Assembly: GCF_019192965.1 (NCBI RefSeq)
Contig: NZ_JAHTKU010000005.1
Coordinates: 185,054 to 249,053, forward strand
Source: Nocardioides daeguensis
GTDB lineage: Bacteria > Actinomycetota > Actinomycetes > Propionibacteriales > Nocardioidaceae
Length of the DNA: 64,000 bases
Direction of reading: 5' to 3'
The notes beneath the pieces were generated by a model, which was not told the origin of the DNA, did not search any database, and was given only the letters and a program-made list of their open reading frames with translations. Of the stretch, positions 7,931-17,500 are shown in pieces. Position numbers and translations under genes: made by a program. Within the stretch, counting starts at the first letter, position 1. Each line of letters opens with the position of its first letter.

Positions 7931-8383
7931 ATGACTCTTCTCCAGGGCGAGTACGAGCCCAGCAGCCAGCAGTGGGTCCGCGACCAGGTCGCGGAGTACG
8001 AGGCCTCCGGCGGCGCGCGTGCGAACACGCTGCGCGGGTCGACGGACCCGATCGTGGTGATCACGTCGGTGGGCGCGAAGTCCGGCAAGCTCCGCAAGAA
8101 CCCGGTCATGCGAGTCGAGAAGGACGGCGTGTACGCCGCGATCGCGTCCAAGGGCGGCGCCCCGGACAACCCGAGCTGGTACGCCAACTTCCTCGCCCAC
8201 CCGGTCGTCGACCTCCAGGACGGCCCGGAGCCCCAGGCCTACACGGTGCGCCTCGCCGAGGGCGAGGAGCGGGCGCAGTGGTGGCAGCACGCCGTCGCGA
8301 CCTGGCCGACCTATGCGTCGTACCAGGAGAAGACGGACCGGGAGATCCCCGTCTTCCTGCTCGAGCCGGTCGACCCCGCCTGA
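7931..8383 (+). CDS. Nitroreductase family deazaflavin-dependent oxidoreductase (Ddn-like)
   Basis: A 150-residue protein with DPIVVITSVGAKSGKLRKNP, VAIASKGG-type and NPSWYANFLAHPVVDLQDG segments, the signature of the F420-dependent Ddn/FDOR-B group. These small split-barrel enzymes use reduced F420 (some bind other flavins) to reduce quinones and other compounds. KSGKLRKNP is the usual cofactor phosphate-binding segment. ATG 7931 was chosen because the family motifs start within 35 residues. It lies 41 bases after thioredoxin and could share its transcript. Downstream is the 22-bp repeat array. Confidence 0.88.
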   Translation: MTLLQGEYEPSSQQWVRDQVAEYEASGGARANTLRGSTDPIVVITSVGAKSGKLRKNPVMRVEKDGVYAAIASKGGAPDNPSWYANFLAHPVVDLQDGPEPQAYTVRLAEGEERAQWWQHAVATWPTYASYQEKTDREIPVFLLEPVDPA

Positions 8384-8395
8384 CCCGCCACCTGC

Positions 8396-8687
8396 GCGAA
8401 GTGCCCCGTTTGGGGGCGCGAAGTGCGCCGGTTCGGGGCGCGAAGTGCGCCGGTTCGGGGCGCGAAGTGCCCCGGTTGGGGGCGCGAAGTGCCCCGGTTG
8501 GGGGCGCGAAGTGCCCCGGTTGGGGGCGCGAAGTGCCCCGGTTGGGGGTGTGAGGTGCGCCGGTCCGGGGGGTGAGGTGCGCAGGTGGGCGTGCGAGGCC
8601 TGGAACCCGCGCACCTCGGTGCCCCGAACGGCGCACCTCGGTGCCCCAAGACCCGCACTTCGCACCCCCAACCGGGGCACTTCGCGC
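8396..8687. repeat. 22-bp tandem repeat array with an inverted half, between convergent genes
   Basis: Nine head-to-tail 22-bp units run from 8396 to 8593. The commonest unit begins GCGAAGTGCCCCGGTTGGGG; units 4-6 (8462-8527) are identical and the outer ones diverge. After 16 bp, three and a half units follow in the opposite orientation (8610-8687). The array fills the space between the Ddn-like gene and the convergent ACT gene. Either strand could fold into a large hairpin, so a two-way terminator role is possible. Units abut with no unique spacers, so it is not a CRISPR array. Confidence 0.9.
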
Positions 8688-8696
8688 AGGACCCGG

Positions 8697-9308
8697 TCAG
8701 CTGTTCGCGATGGTGACGGCCAGGCCGCACAGGTGCCCGAGGCGCATGATCTCCGACTCGGCGAACTCCGGTCCGCCGCGGCGGCCGACGACGACGATCT
8801 CGTTGCCGTCGAGGCGGGCGGCCGCGAACAGGGTGACCTCGTCCTCGGGTGACTCAAGGCGGGTGGGGGCCTCGATCTCGAGGAACTCGAAGTCGTCGGG
8901 CGCGGCGCTGGTGCCGTAGACGACGCCCTTCGCCCGGTGCACGCGCGCGGCCCAGTCGACCCGGAAGGTCGCAGGCAGCAGGTCGATGAGGTTGTCGAAG
9001 GCCTTGTCGGGCGCGGCGGTCAGCTCCTCGACCGCCTCGAGGTCCAGCATCAGGTTGCCGCCGGCCGGGTAGCGGCTGACGAAGAGCACCTCGACGCCGT
9101 CGAGCGCGTTGCACGCCGACACGACGGAGTCGGGCATCATCCCCTGCTCCAGCTCGAGCAGGACGTCGTCGACGGCGGTGCCGTCGTCGACGCGGTGCTC
9201 GACGATCTCGATCGCCTCGATGTCGCCGCCCGCCATACCGATCGCCGTCGCCACGCGCCCCAGCGAGCCGGGGACGTCGGGCAGCAGCACGCGGAGCAGG
9301 AATGGCAT
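8697..9308 (-). CDS. ACT domain-containing protein
   Basis: A 203-residue protein. Residues 1-75 form an ACT fold: MPFLLRVLLPDVPGSLGRVA, then GGDIEAIEIVEH and DDVLLELEQGMMPDSVVSAC. The C-terminal half (AARVHRAKGVVYGTSAAPDD, TLFAAARLDGNEIVVVGRRG) resembles a GAF-like or amino-acid-sensing regulatory part, but I cannot assign it. ACT domains bind amino acids and control enzymes or transcription. TAATGT at 9316-9321 stands 7 bases before ATG 9308, which predicts a leaderless transcript. It follows recD in the same direction but has its own promoter. Confidence 0.75.
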   Translation of the reverse strand: MPFLLRVLLPDVPGSLGRVATAIGMAGGDIEAIEIVEHRVDDGTAVDDVLLELEQGMMPDSVVSACNALDGVEVLFVSRYPAGGNLMLDLEAVEELTAAPDKAFDNLIDLLPATFRVDWAARVHRAKGVVYGTSAAPDDFEFLEIEAPTRLESPEDEVTLFAAARLDGNEIVVVGRRGGPEFAESEIMRLGHLCGLAVTIANS

Positions 9309-9376
9309 GGTCTCGACATTAACCCGCCGAGGTTTCGCCCCGGTTGCGGGCCCACCGGTTGAGTCGGACGGCGCGG

Positions 9377-11146
9377 CTAGGGAGCGAGGCGGTGTCGGAG
9401 GCCCGTGGCGCGCTGCGCGGTCGTCGTCACCGCAGCACGTACGGCGGCCTCCGAACCCACCACCAGCAGGCTCGCCCGCGCCCGGGTCACGGCGGTGTAG
9501 AAGAGCTCCCGGCTGAGCAGGCGCGACCCCTCCTCCGGCAGCAGTACGGCGATCCGCGTGGCCTGGCTGCCCTGGCTCTTGTGGACCGTCATCGCGTGCA
9601 TGGTCTCGATCGCGTCGAGACGGCCGGGAGCGAACGGGCGGGGCGCGCCGGCGCCGGCGATCCAGGCGCGGGGCCGGCCGGAGGCGTCGGTCACCACGAC
9701 GCCGGTCTCGCCGTTGTAGACGTCGAGGGCGTAGTCGTTGCTGGTGACCAGCAGTGGGCGGCCGGCGTACCAGGCCGAACCGAGCGGCGCACCGAGCTCG
9801 GCGGCGAGCCACTGCTCGACGTGCCGGTTCCAGACCCGGACGCCGTAGGGGCCGTCGCGGTGGGCGCAGAGCAGGCGGAAGTCGTCGATCGCGGCGAGCG
9901 CGGCTTCGGGGCCGCGCTCGACGGCGGCGTCGCGGACCCGGAGCGCGGAGGTGGTGCACTCGGCCTGGAGCGCGGCGACCGGGTCGTCGGTCTCGATCCA
10001 GGTGACCTCGCCGGTGCCGGCCCGGAGCACCTCGAGGACCCGGTCGGCGGCGTCGGGCGAGTCGTCGCGCAGAGCCGCGGCGAGGCCCTTGATCTCCTCG
10101 GTGGAGCGATGGTTCTCGGTCAGCGCGACGACCGGGGGATCGGGGTGGTCGGCGAACCCGGCGACCAGGTCGGAGAGCACCGCACCCGCGCCGACCGAGG
10201 TGAGCTGGCGCGGGTCGCCGACGAGGACGAGACGGCTGTCGGGCCGCACCGCCTCGAGCAGGCGGGCCATCATCGTCAGGTCGACCATGGAGGCCTCGTC
10301 GACGACGACCAGGTCGTGCTTGAGCCGGTTGCCGCGGTCGTGGCGGAACCGGGTGGCGTTGTCGGGGCGCCAGCCCAGCAGCCGGTGGAGCGTCACGCCG
10401 CGCGGTGGCGGCAGGTGACCGGGACCGTCGCCGAGGGCGCCCAGCAGTCGCAGCTCCTCCTCGACGGCCTGCTCCAGGCGGGTCGCGGCCTTGCCGGTCG
10501 GCGCGGCCAGCGCGATCGACATCCGCCGGTCGTGGGCGACGGCGAACTGGTCGGCCAGCGCGAGCACGAGACGCGCCACGGTGGTGGTCTTGCCGGTGCC
10601 CGGTCCCCCGGTCAGCACGGTCGTGCGGTGCCGGGCGGCGTGCTCGACCGCTGCTGCCTGCTCGCCGCTCAGGTGCTCGCCGCTCACCCGCCGCAGAGTC
10701 GCGGCGAGCACGGCCTCGTCGACGGCCGGCGCACCGAGCGCGATCCGGGTGGTGAGGTCGTCGGCGACCTGCCGCTCGAGCCGGTGGTAGCGGTCGAGGT
10801 AGACCAGGTCGTGCTCGACGTGCAGCACCTCGGCGGCCACCAGCGCGGAGGACTCGATCGCGCTGAGCCACTCGGCGCGCTCCGGCCAGAGCAGCTCGGT
10901 GCCGTCGAGCTCGGGCAGGGAACCCAGGTCGAGCCCGACCGACCCGCCCCGCACCGAGCGGACGGCGAGCGCGGCGGCCAGCAGCACCCGTTCGTCGTCC
11001 TCGCCGGCCAGCGCGGCGACCCGCTCCGCGACCCGGACGTCGGCCGCATCGACGATGCCGGCCGCGTTGAAGGAGCCCAGCAGCCCGCCGACCCGCAGCG
11101 CGAGGCGCGGGTCGTGGGCCGAGGTCGGCTCGAAGATCTCGGTCAC
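9377..11146 (-). CDS. recD: Exodeoxyribonuclease V alpha subunit, RecD helicase
   Basis: A 589-residue superfamily 1B helicase, the fast 5'-3' motor of RecBCD. Walker A is GGPGTGKTTT at about residues 180-189, Walker B is DLVVVDEASMVD, and motif VI-like segments are VTSNDYALDVYNGE, MTVHKSQGSQ and FYTAVTRARASL. The N-terminal 150 residues match the RecD subunit-contact domain. GTG 11146 overlaps the recB stop (GTGA), showing translational coupling after recC and recB. Together they degrade double-stranded ends and load recombinase at Chi-type sites. Length is normal for the family. Confidence 0.95.
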   Translation of the reverse strand: MTEIFEPTSAHDPRLALRVGGLLGSFNAAGIVDAADVRVAERVAALAGEDDERVLLAAALAVRSVRGGSVGLDLGSLPELDGTELLWPERAEWLSAIESSALVAAEVLHVEHDLVYLDRYHRLERQVADDLTTRIALGAPAVDEAVLAATLRRVSGEHLSGEQAAAVEHAARHRTTVLTGGPGTGKTTTVARLVLALADQFAVAHDRRMSIALAAPTGKAATRLEQAVEEELRLLGALGDGPGHLPPPRGVTLHRLLGWRPDNATRFRHDRGNRLKHDLVVVDEASMVDLTMMARLLEAVRPDSRLVLVGDPRQLTSVGAGAVLSDLVAGFADHPDPPVVALTENHRSTEEIKGLAAALRDDSPDAADRVLEVLRAGTGEVTWIETDDPVAALQAECTTSALRVRDAAVERGPEAALAAIDDFRLLCAHRDGPYGVRVWNRHVEQWLAAELGAPLGSAWYAGRPLLVTSNDYALDVYNGETGVVVTDASGRPRAWIAGAGAPRPFAPGRLDAIETMHAMTVHKSQGSQATRIAVLLPEEGSRLLSRELFYTAVTRARASLLVVGSEAAVRAAVTTTAQRATGLRHRLAP

Positions 11147-14100
11147 GGCCGGGTCCCGTCGAGGAGGTCGGAGAGCGCGACGACGAGCTCGACCGGCGGC
11201 TGCCAGGTGAAGATGCCGCACGGCTCGCCGTCGACCCGTGGCGTGTCCGGGCCACACATGCCGCGCAGGTAGAGGTAGGCGACGCCGCCGAGGTGGCACG
11301 CGGGGTCGTAACCGGGCTGGCGCCAGCGCAGGAACCGGTGGAGGACGACGGCGTACAGCAGCGCCTGGAGCGGGTAGTCGGAATGCCCCATCGCGTCGTC
11401 GAGCGCGCGCGGCCGGTAGGAGCCCGCGGTCAACGCCTCGTCCATCGGCCCGAGCCAGTTGGTCTTGTAGTCGATGACGACGTAGCGCGGGTCGCCCGCC
11501 CCGTCGCGCGACGGCAGCCGGAGCACCACGTCGATCGACCCGGTGAGGTAGCCGCGCAACACCTGCCCGCCGAGCAGCGGGTTGTCGAGCGCGTCGGCGT
11601 ACGCCCGGACCGGGTCGCCCTCGGGCAGATGGGTCCGCAGCAGCGAGGCGAGGTCGCCGAGCAGCACCTCCTCGGCGGAGCGCGCCTGGTGCACCGGGTG
11701 GTCGCCGCCCGCCAGGGGCAGCTCGAAGTCGAGCTCGCAGAGCCGGTCGGCAGTCCCGATCTCGCGCAGCGTCGTCTCGTCCATCAGCGGTCCGAGCGGG
11801 GTGTCGAGCACCGCGACGAGGGCGTCGGCGAGCTCCTCGGGGTCGAGCGCCACCGGCCACCAGGTCAGCTGCTCGTCGATGTGGCCGAGCAGCTCGGTGC
11901 GCAGGTCGGGCGCCGCCGGGTCGGCGTGCTCGAGCACGGCGTGGACCAGTGAGCCGAAGGTGGCGCCGACCGGCAGCCCCGCCATCGGCGAGGGTACGGC
12001 GAGCGCCGGGTCGTGCTCGGGGACCTCGACCACCGGCGGCAGGTCCTCGTCGTCCTTCGGCCGGACCTCGGGCTCGCTGCCGACGCCCGGGACCGGCGTC
12101 GCCAGGTCGACGTGGCTCAGCGCGGAGTAGGACGTGCGCCGCCACCCGGTGTCGACGGTGCGGGTGAAGTCGCGGGCGTCCAGGACGGCCGGCGGGTCCT
12201 GCGGCATCGCCGGCAGCGCGTCGGCGGGTACGGCGACCTCCGGGACGAACGCGCCCCGGTCTCGCCAGGTGGCGAACAGCTCGGTCGCGGCCTCCTCGTC
12301 GGGAACCGGCGGTCCGACCGGCACGACGCTGCGCAGGCCCGGTCCGTCGGTGGCGGGCTGGCGCAGCAGCAGCCGGTGCAGCGGAGAGGCCTCGGCGTTG
12401 CGGGTCGGCGCCCACCAGGCGACGACCTGGCTCTGGGCGCGGGTGAGCGCGACGTAGAGCAGCCGCAACCACTCGCCGTTCTCCTCCTCGGCCCAGCGCC
12501 GGACGTGGTCGGACCACTCGGGCCCGGCGCCGCCGACGTCGAGGCAACGCCGGCCCGCGGCGTCGTGGAACAGCGGCCTGTCGGGCTTGCCGACCCAGCG
12601 GTCGGCGAGCGAGGGCAGGTAGACGACGGGGTACTGCAGGCCCTTGCTGGCGTGGATCGTGACGAGCTGCACGGCGGCGGCGTCGGAGTCGAGGCGGCGG
12701 GTCCGCTCGGCGCCGCGTCCCTCGCGCGCCTCGAGCACCTGCTGGCGCAGCCAGGCCAGCAGCGCGACCGCGCCCATCTGCTCACGCAGCGCGGCCTCGT
12801 GCAGGACCTCACCGATGTGACGGACGTCGGTCAGCGTGCGTTCGCCGCCGACCTGGCGCAGGAGACGTTCGGGCATGCCCCCCGACGTGGCGGCCTCGAC
12901 CACCGCCGCGACGCCGCGTCGGGCGAGCGCCTCGGACCACGACCGGAGCCGGTCGCCGAGGTCGTCGCTCAGCTCGTCACCTCCGGCGTCGAGGCTCGCG
13001 GCGTCGTACCCGAGGAAGCAGGTGAGCGCCGCCGCCCGCACCCGGGCGGTGCGGTGGGGCTGCTCGAGCGCCTCGAGCAGCGAGAGCCACTCGACGGCCG
13101 CCGGGGTCGCGAAGACGCTGCCGCCACCGGCGATGACGGCCGCGACCCCCACGTCCTGCAGGGCGGAGCGGGCGGCGGCGAGGTCGGCGTGGCGGTAGCA
13201 GATGACGGCGACGTCGTTGGGGCGCAGCGGGCGGCCCTCGAAGGTGGCGCCGCTGGTGATCAGCGCCCGGACGTCGTGGGCGAGGTCGCGGGCGATGTGG
13301 GGCCGGACCTGGTTGACCGGGAGCGGGGTGCCGCCGCGCTTGCGGAAGGTCTCGCGGCGCACGACCCGCACCCGGAACGGCGCAGCCTTCGGCGCCCCGG
13401 CCAGCCGCGACTCCTGGTGGTGGGCCTGCACGTCGTGGACCACGATCCGCGGGTCGCCGAGCTCGGCGCCCCCGAGCAGCCGTCCGAAGGCGTCGACCAG
13501 GCCGGCGTCGCTGCGCCGGTTGACCGCCAGGGTCTGGCGGGTGGTGGCGGTCTCGGCGGCGGTGAGGTAGGTCGTCACGTCGCCCCCGCGGAAGGCGTAG
13601 ATCGCCTGCTTCGGGTCGCCGATCAGCACCATCGCCCTTCGAGGCTCCCTTCGAGGCTCGCAAGCTCGCACCTCAGGACCAGCGCAGGCTCGCACCTCAG
13701 GAACCGGCGAAGGCTGGAACGCCCGGTCGAACACCTTCCACTGCACCGGGTCGGTGTCTTGGAACTCGTCGACCAGCACGATCCGCCACCGCGCTCGCAT
13801 CCGCGCCCGGGCCGGGGAGTCGTCCTCCTCGAGCGCGTGGGCGAGCTGGTCGAGCAGGTCGTCGTAGGACAGGACGCCGAGGCGGCGCTTGCGGCGGCTC
13901 ATCTCCTGCCGCACGGCGGTCGCGAACGCGACCTTGCGCCCGGCCGGGTCGTCGCGCGGGAGGCCGGCAGGCTCGAGGTCGGCCTGCGGGTCGCCGACGA
14001 CCCGGCGGGCGATGGCGAGCGCGTCGGCGTGGCTGAAGGCGGGCGCGGTGCCGGGCGGCAGCTGCGCGAACGCCCGCAGGTAGAGGTCGTCGACCACCTC

Positions 14101-14568
14101 GACCAGCATGTCGTCGAGGTCCTCGACCAGCCGCGCCCGGGCGTCGGTGTCGCCGGCCACCCCGAGGGAGTCGAGCACGAGCGAGCAGAACTGGTGGATG
14201 GTGGCGATGGTGGCCGCGTCGAAGTCGGCCAGCGCCTGGGTGACCCGGCGGTGCCGGATGCGGCGTTCGTCGGGCGGACAGTCGAGGAGGTGCTCGACCA
14301 CCTCGGTCGCCGGGGTCGCCAGCGCGCCGGTCAGCGCCTGCTCGGCCTCGACCAGCTGGCGGCGCACCTGCTCGCGCAGCTCCTGGCTCGCCGCCCGGCC
14401 GAAGGTCACGACGAGCAGCTGCTCGAGCGGCACCCCCTCCTCGGCGACGTAGCGGGTGACGAGCGCGCCGATGGTCCAGGTCTTGCCGGTGCCGGCGCTG
14501 GCCTCGAGCAGCGTCGTCCCGGTGGGCAGCGGTCCCCGGATGTCGAAGGGCGTCGTCGCGTCGCTCAC
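11143..14568 (-). CDS. recB: Exodeoxyribonuclease V beta subunit, RecB helicase-nuclease
   Basis: A 1141-residue UvrD/Rep-type helicase with a C-terminal nuclease. Walker A is ASAGTGKT (residues 23-30), the Walker B region is WRIVLVDEFQDTDPVQWK, then IGDPKQAIYAFRGGD, TIHASKGLQYPVVYLP and LLYVALTRA. The nuclease motif YVVIDYKTNW is near the end. GTG 14568 overlaps the recC stop. Between the FQDTD segment and IGDPKQAIYAF is an unusual stretch (about residues 287-312, PEVRACAGPEVRACEPRREP) encoded by a DNA repeat at 13634-13705; it looks like an in-frame insertion. It sits in a surface loop before motif III, so the protein may still work. Confidence 0.95.
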   Translation of the reverse strand: MSDATTPFDIRGPLPTGTTLLEASAGTGKTWTIGALVTRYVAEEGVPLEQLLVVTFGRAASQELREQVRRQLVEAEQALTGALATPATEVVEHLLDCPPDERRIRHRRVTQALADFDAATIATIHQFCSLVLDSLGVAGDTDARARLVEDLDDMLVEVVDDLYLRAFAQLPPGTAPAFSHADALAIARRVVGDPQADLEPAGLPRDDPAGRKVAFATAVRQEMSRRKRRLGVLSYDDLLDQLAHALEEDDSPARARMRARWRIVLVDEFQDTDPVQWKVFDRAFQPSPVPEVRACAGPEVRACEPRREPRRAMVLIGDPKQAIYAFRGGDVTTYLTAAETATTRQTLAVNRRSDAGLVDAFGRLLGGAELGDPRIVVHDVQAHHQESRLAGAPKAAPFRVRVVRRETFRKRGGTPLPVNQVRPHIARDLAHDVRALITSGATFEGRPLRPNDVAVICYRHADLAAARSALQDVGVAAVIAGGGSVFATPAAVEWLSLLEALEQPHRTARVRAAALTCFLGYDAASLDAGGDELSDDLGDRLRSWSEALARRGVAAVVEAATSGGMPERLLRQVGGERTLTDVRHIGEVLHEAALREQMGAVALLAWLRQQVLEAREGRGAERTRRLDSDAAAVQLVTIHASKGLQYPVVYLPSLADRWVGKPDRPLFHDAAGRRCLDVGGAGPEWSDHVRRWAEEENGEWLRLLYVALTRAQSQVVAWWAPTRNAEASPLHRLLLRQPATDGPGLRSVVPVGPPVPDEEAATELFATWRDRGAFVPEVAVPADALPAMPQDPPAVLDARDFTRTVDTGWRRTSYSALSHVDLATPVPGVGSEPEVRPKDDEDLPPVVEVPEHDPALAVPSPMAGLPVGATFGSLVHAVLEHADPAAPDLRTELLGHIDEQLTWWPVALDPEELADALVAVLDTPLGPLMDETTLREIGTADRLCELDFELPLAGGDHPVHQARSAEEVLLGDLASLLRTHLPEGDPVRAYADALDNPLLGGQVLRGYLTGSIDVVLRLPSRDGAGDPRYVVIDYKTNWLGPMDEALTAGSYRPRALDDAMGHSDYPLQALLYAVVLHRFLRWRQPGYDPACHLGGVAYLYLRGMCGPDTPRVDGEPCGIFTWQPPVELVVALSDLLDGTRP
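13634..13705. repeat. Short repeat element inserted in frame inside recB
   Basis: CCTTCGAGGCTC occurs twice in tandem (from 13636 and 13648). Next to it, GCTCGCACCTCAGGA occurs twice (from 13665 and 13689), each followed by similar bases. Together they look like a small repeat element of the palindromic kind, with CCTTCGAGG-type and CCTCAGG-type ends. The whole element keeps the recB frame and adds about 24 residues that other RecB proteins lack. That such elements occur elsewhere in this genome is my expectation, not shown here. Confidence 0.65.
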
Positions 14569-17500
14569 AGCGCGCCCACCTTCTCGGCGCCGGAGAGCAG
14601 CGGCTCCCACAACGTCCACGCGTACGACGCCAGCCCGGCGTCGAGCAGCACCGAGACCGGCGCCGCGTGCCCCCAGATCCGCCGGTGCGCCGCGTCGTCG
14701 TCCTCGCCCTTGATGCCCCACGGGTTGAACGGGTCGGTGGTCCACGCCGACGCAGCCGCGTCGGCCGGGTCGACGTCCATCCCGCGCAGCTCCTTGGCCC
14801 GGGCCTCGGCCCAGGCGTGTGCGGTCCGCAGCGGCATGGGGAGCGGGCGGGCCGCGCCCTCGTCGTAGAGCGCGACGACGGCGGCCAGCCACGCGGCGGC
14901 CCGGTGGTCGAGCGGCCCGGCCAGCGCCCGCTGGGGACCGCTGCGGGCGCGGGAGACCGCGTGGCCGGTCCAGTTCTCGTCGGGGTGGGTGGCGGTGAGG
15001 GCGACGACCTGCAGCCAGGACGCGATCCGCTGCTTGGGGCCGGGCCGGGAGTAGGTCACGTCGACGACCTGGTTGCCGTGGACGCGCGGCACGGTGCCGG
15101 TGAGCCGGCGGCCACCGCCGAGGTCGACATCGACGTCGACGGCGCGGGCGGGCGTGGCACGCAGGGCCGCGCTCTGCTGGAGCAGGGCCTGGCAGTCGCG
15201 GACGACGTCGACGAGGGCGTCGTGCCCGAGCCCGAACGGGGGCAGCGAGCCGCGCAGCTGCTCGGCGAGCATCACCGCCTCGCCGGTGGCGGCCGGGTCG
15301 TCGGAGGCGAGCACCGCTTGCAGCAGCCGGTCACCAATCGCCCACTTCTCGAGGTTGTCGAGGTCGACCGGGATCGCGTCGGCGACCTCGCCGGGCTCGA
15401 ACGGGGTCGCGACGTCGAGACGGCCGCGCAGGAAGGAGCGGGCCGGGCGGTGCACGAAGTCGACGAGGTCGGCGAGCGAGACGTCCTGCACGGGCCGGGC
15501 CGCGAGCGGCCCGTCGAGGAACGGCGGCGCCGGCGTCCGCTCGCGCAGCGACGCCCGGGCGCCGGCCAGCGTGGCGCGGTCGAAGCTGAACGGCCCGGCC
15601 CCGACCAGCTCGCCGGCGACGTGGTTGCGCGGGTCGAACGCCTGCAGCGGGTGACGGACCACGACCTGCCCCCGCACCGGCGCTGCGGCGGTGCGGTCGA
15701 GCGCGTCGAGCAGCTCGCCCAGCGGCACCGCGGGGGGCCGTTCTTGGCCGGTGTGCTCGGCGGCGCCGGTGTAGGTGATGACCAGCCGTTCGCCGGCCGC
15801 GAGGATCGCGTCGAGCAGCAGCTGGCGGTCCTCGCCGCGCAGGTCGCGCTCGCCGACGCGGGGCCGGCGGGCGAGCACGTCGTCGCCGTTGACGCCACGG
15901 GAGCGGGGGAAGACGCCGTCGTCGAGCCCGACCAGGCACACCACCCGGTGCGGCACGGAGCGCATCGGGACCATCGTGCACACGGTCAGCGTGCCGGTGC
16001 GGAAGTTGGCGCGGGTGGGACGGCCGGCCAGCCGGGCCTGCAGCAGCGCCCGGACGTCGGCCAGCCGCAGCGGCACGTCGGGGTCGCTCTCGTCGGCACT
16101 CGCCCGGGCCCGGGCCAGCTCGCGCTCGAGCTGCGGCAGCTGCCAGGCGTCGTCGTCCTCGACCTCGCACAGGTCACGCACGCCGTCGGTGAGGGCGGCG
16201 AACCACTGGTCGGCGGCACGCGCCGCGGCGAGCGCGGCCAGGCAGGCGCCGAGCCGGGCGACCGCCTCACTCATCCGGCCGACCAGCTCGATCTCACCGC
16301 TGGCGATGTCATCGACGGGCAGCCCGCGTCCGACGTGGCGGTGGTCGTCGTCGCTCATCGCGACCCCGAGCAGCAGCCGGTCGAGCCCCGCCCGCCAGGT
16401 GTTGTGCGCGAAGCCGTCCATGGCGTACGCCGCCCGCTGGGTGGCGTCGATCCCCCACCGGACCCCGGCCTCGGCGACCCAGCGGGTCATCCGGGCGAGG
16501 TCGTCGTCGGTGAACCCGAACCGGCGCCGGCACACCGGCCGGGCCAGCAGGTCGAGCACCTGGGAGGCGGTCGCCCGGCCACCGGCGAGCTCGACCAGCG
16601 CGACGGCGACCGCGAGCAGCGGGTTGGTGCTGCTGGTGGCGCGGTCGGCGAGCCGCACCCGCAGCTGGTGGGCGGGGTGCAGCCCGGCGTCACCAGGACC
16701 ACCCGCACCCGAGCTCTCGCCGACCAGCTCGCCCATGCCGAAGCCCGCGGAGATCAACGGCGCGTAGGTCTCGACGTCGGGGCACATGACGACGATGTCG
16801 CGCGGCTCGAGGGTCGGGTCGTCCTCGAGCAGGCCGACGAGCAGCTCGCGCAGCACCTCGACCTGGCGAGCGGGGCCGTGACAGGCGTGCACCTGCACCG
16901 AGCGGTCCGCGGCACGCGGCACCCGGCCGGCCCGCTCCTCGGCCGGCAGCACCGTGTTGGCGCGCAGGTCGGCCTGCAGCCAGCCGAGCAGGTCGTCGGG
17001 CGCCGCGGGATCGGGCACCGCGCCGAGGTCGGCGGCCTCCCCCGCGCGCACCCGCGCCCCGAGCACGGTCGCGAGCTCGCGGGAGTCGCGCCCGAGCGAG
17101 GCGAGCAGCGGGTGGTGCGCCAGCTCGGCCGAGGCGGACTCGTCCCGCGGCCCGACGTCGGTCCCGGCCGAGGCGACCGCCGACCACAACGCCGCCGACG
17201 GCTGGGCGAGCCAGAGGTGGACGTCGCGGTGCGCGGCCAGCGCGACGAGGAGGTCGACCTCGGTCTCGGGCAGCCGGGTGTGGCCGAACAGCGAGAGCCG
17301 GTCGGGCAGGTCGAGCCCGGCGACCTCCCCGGCCCGCAGCGCCGCGCAGACCCGGTCGTGGCGCACGTCGGGCGCCTCGGCGTGCCCCGCCGCGGCCATC
17401 CGGGCGAGCAGCCGCCGCCACAGCTCGGCCTCCCACACGAGGTCCGGGGCCAGCGGCTCGCCGGCACCGTCGGTGTCGCGCCCCGCGCGCCAGTCGCGGA

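Noticed and set aside
8396..8687. Possible CRISPR array
   Set aside because: Units are 22 bp and abut with no unique spacers, part of the array is inverted, and no cas genes are near.
12013..14868. A 951-residue open frame on the plus strand opposite recB
   Set aside because: It is a high-GC shadow of recB. It has no family motifs and low-complexity composition. The minus-strand helicase motifs are clear.
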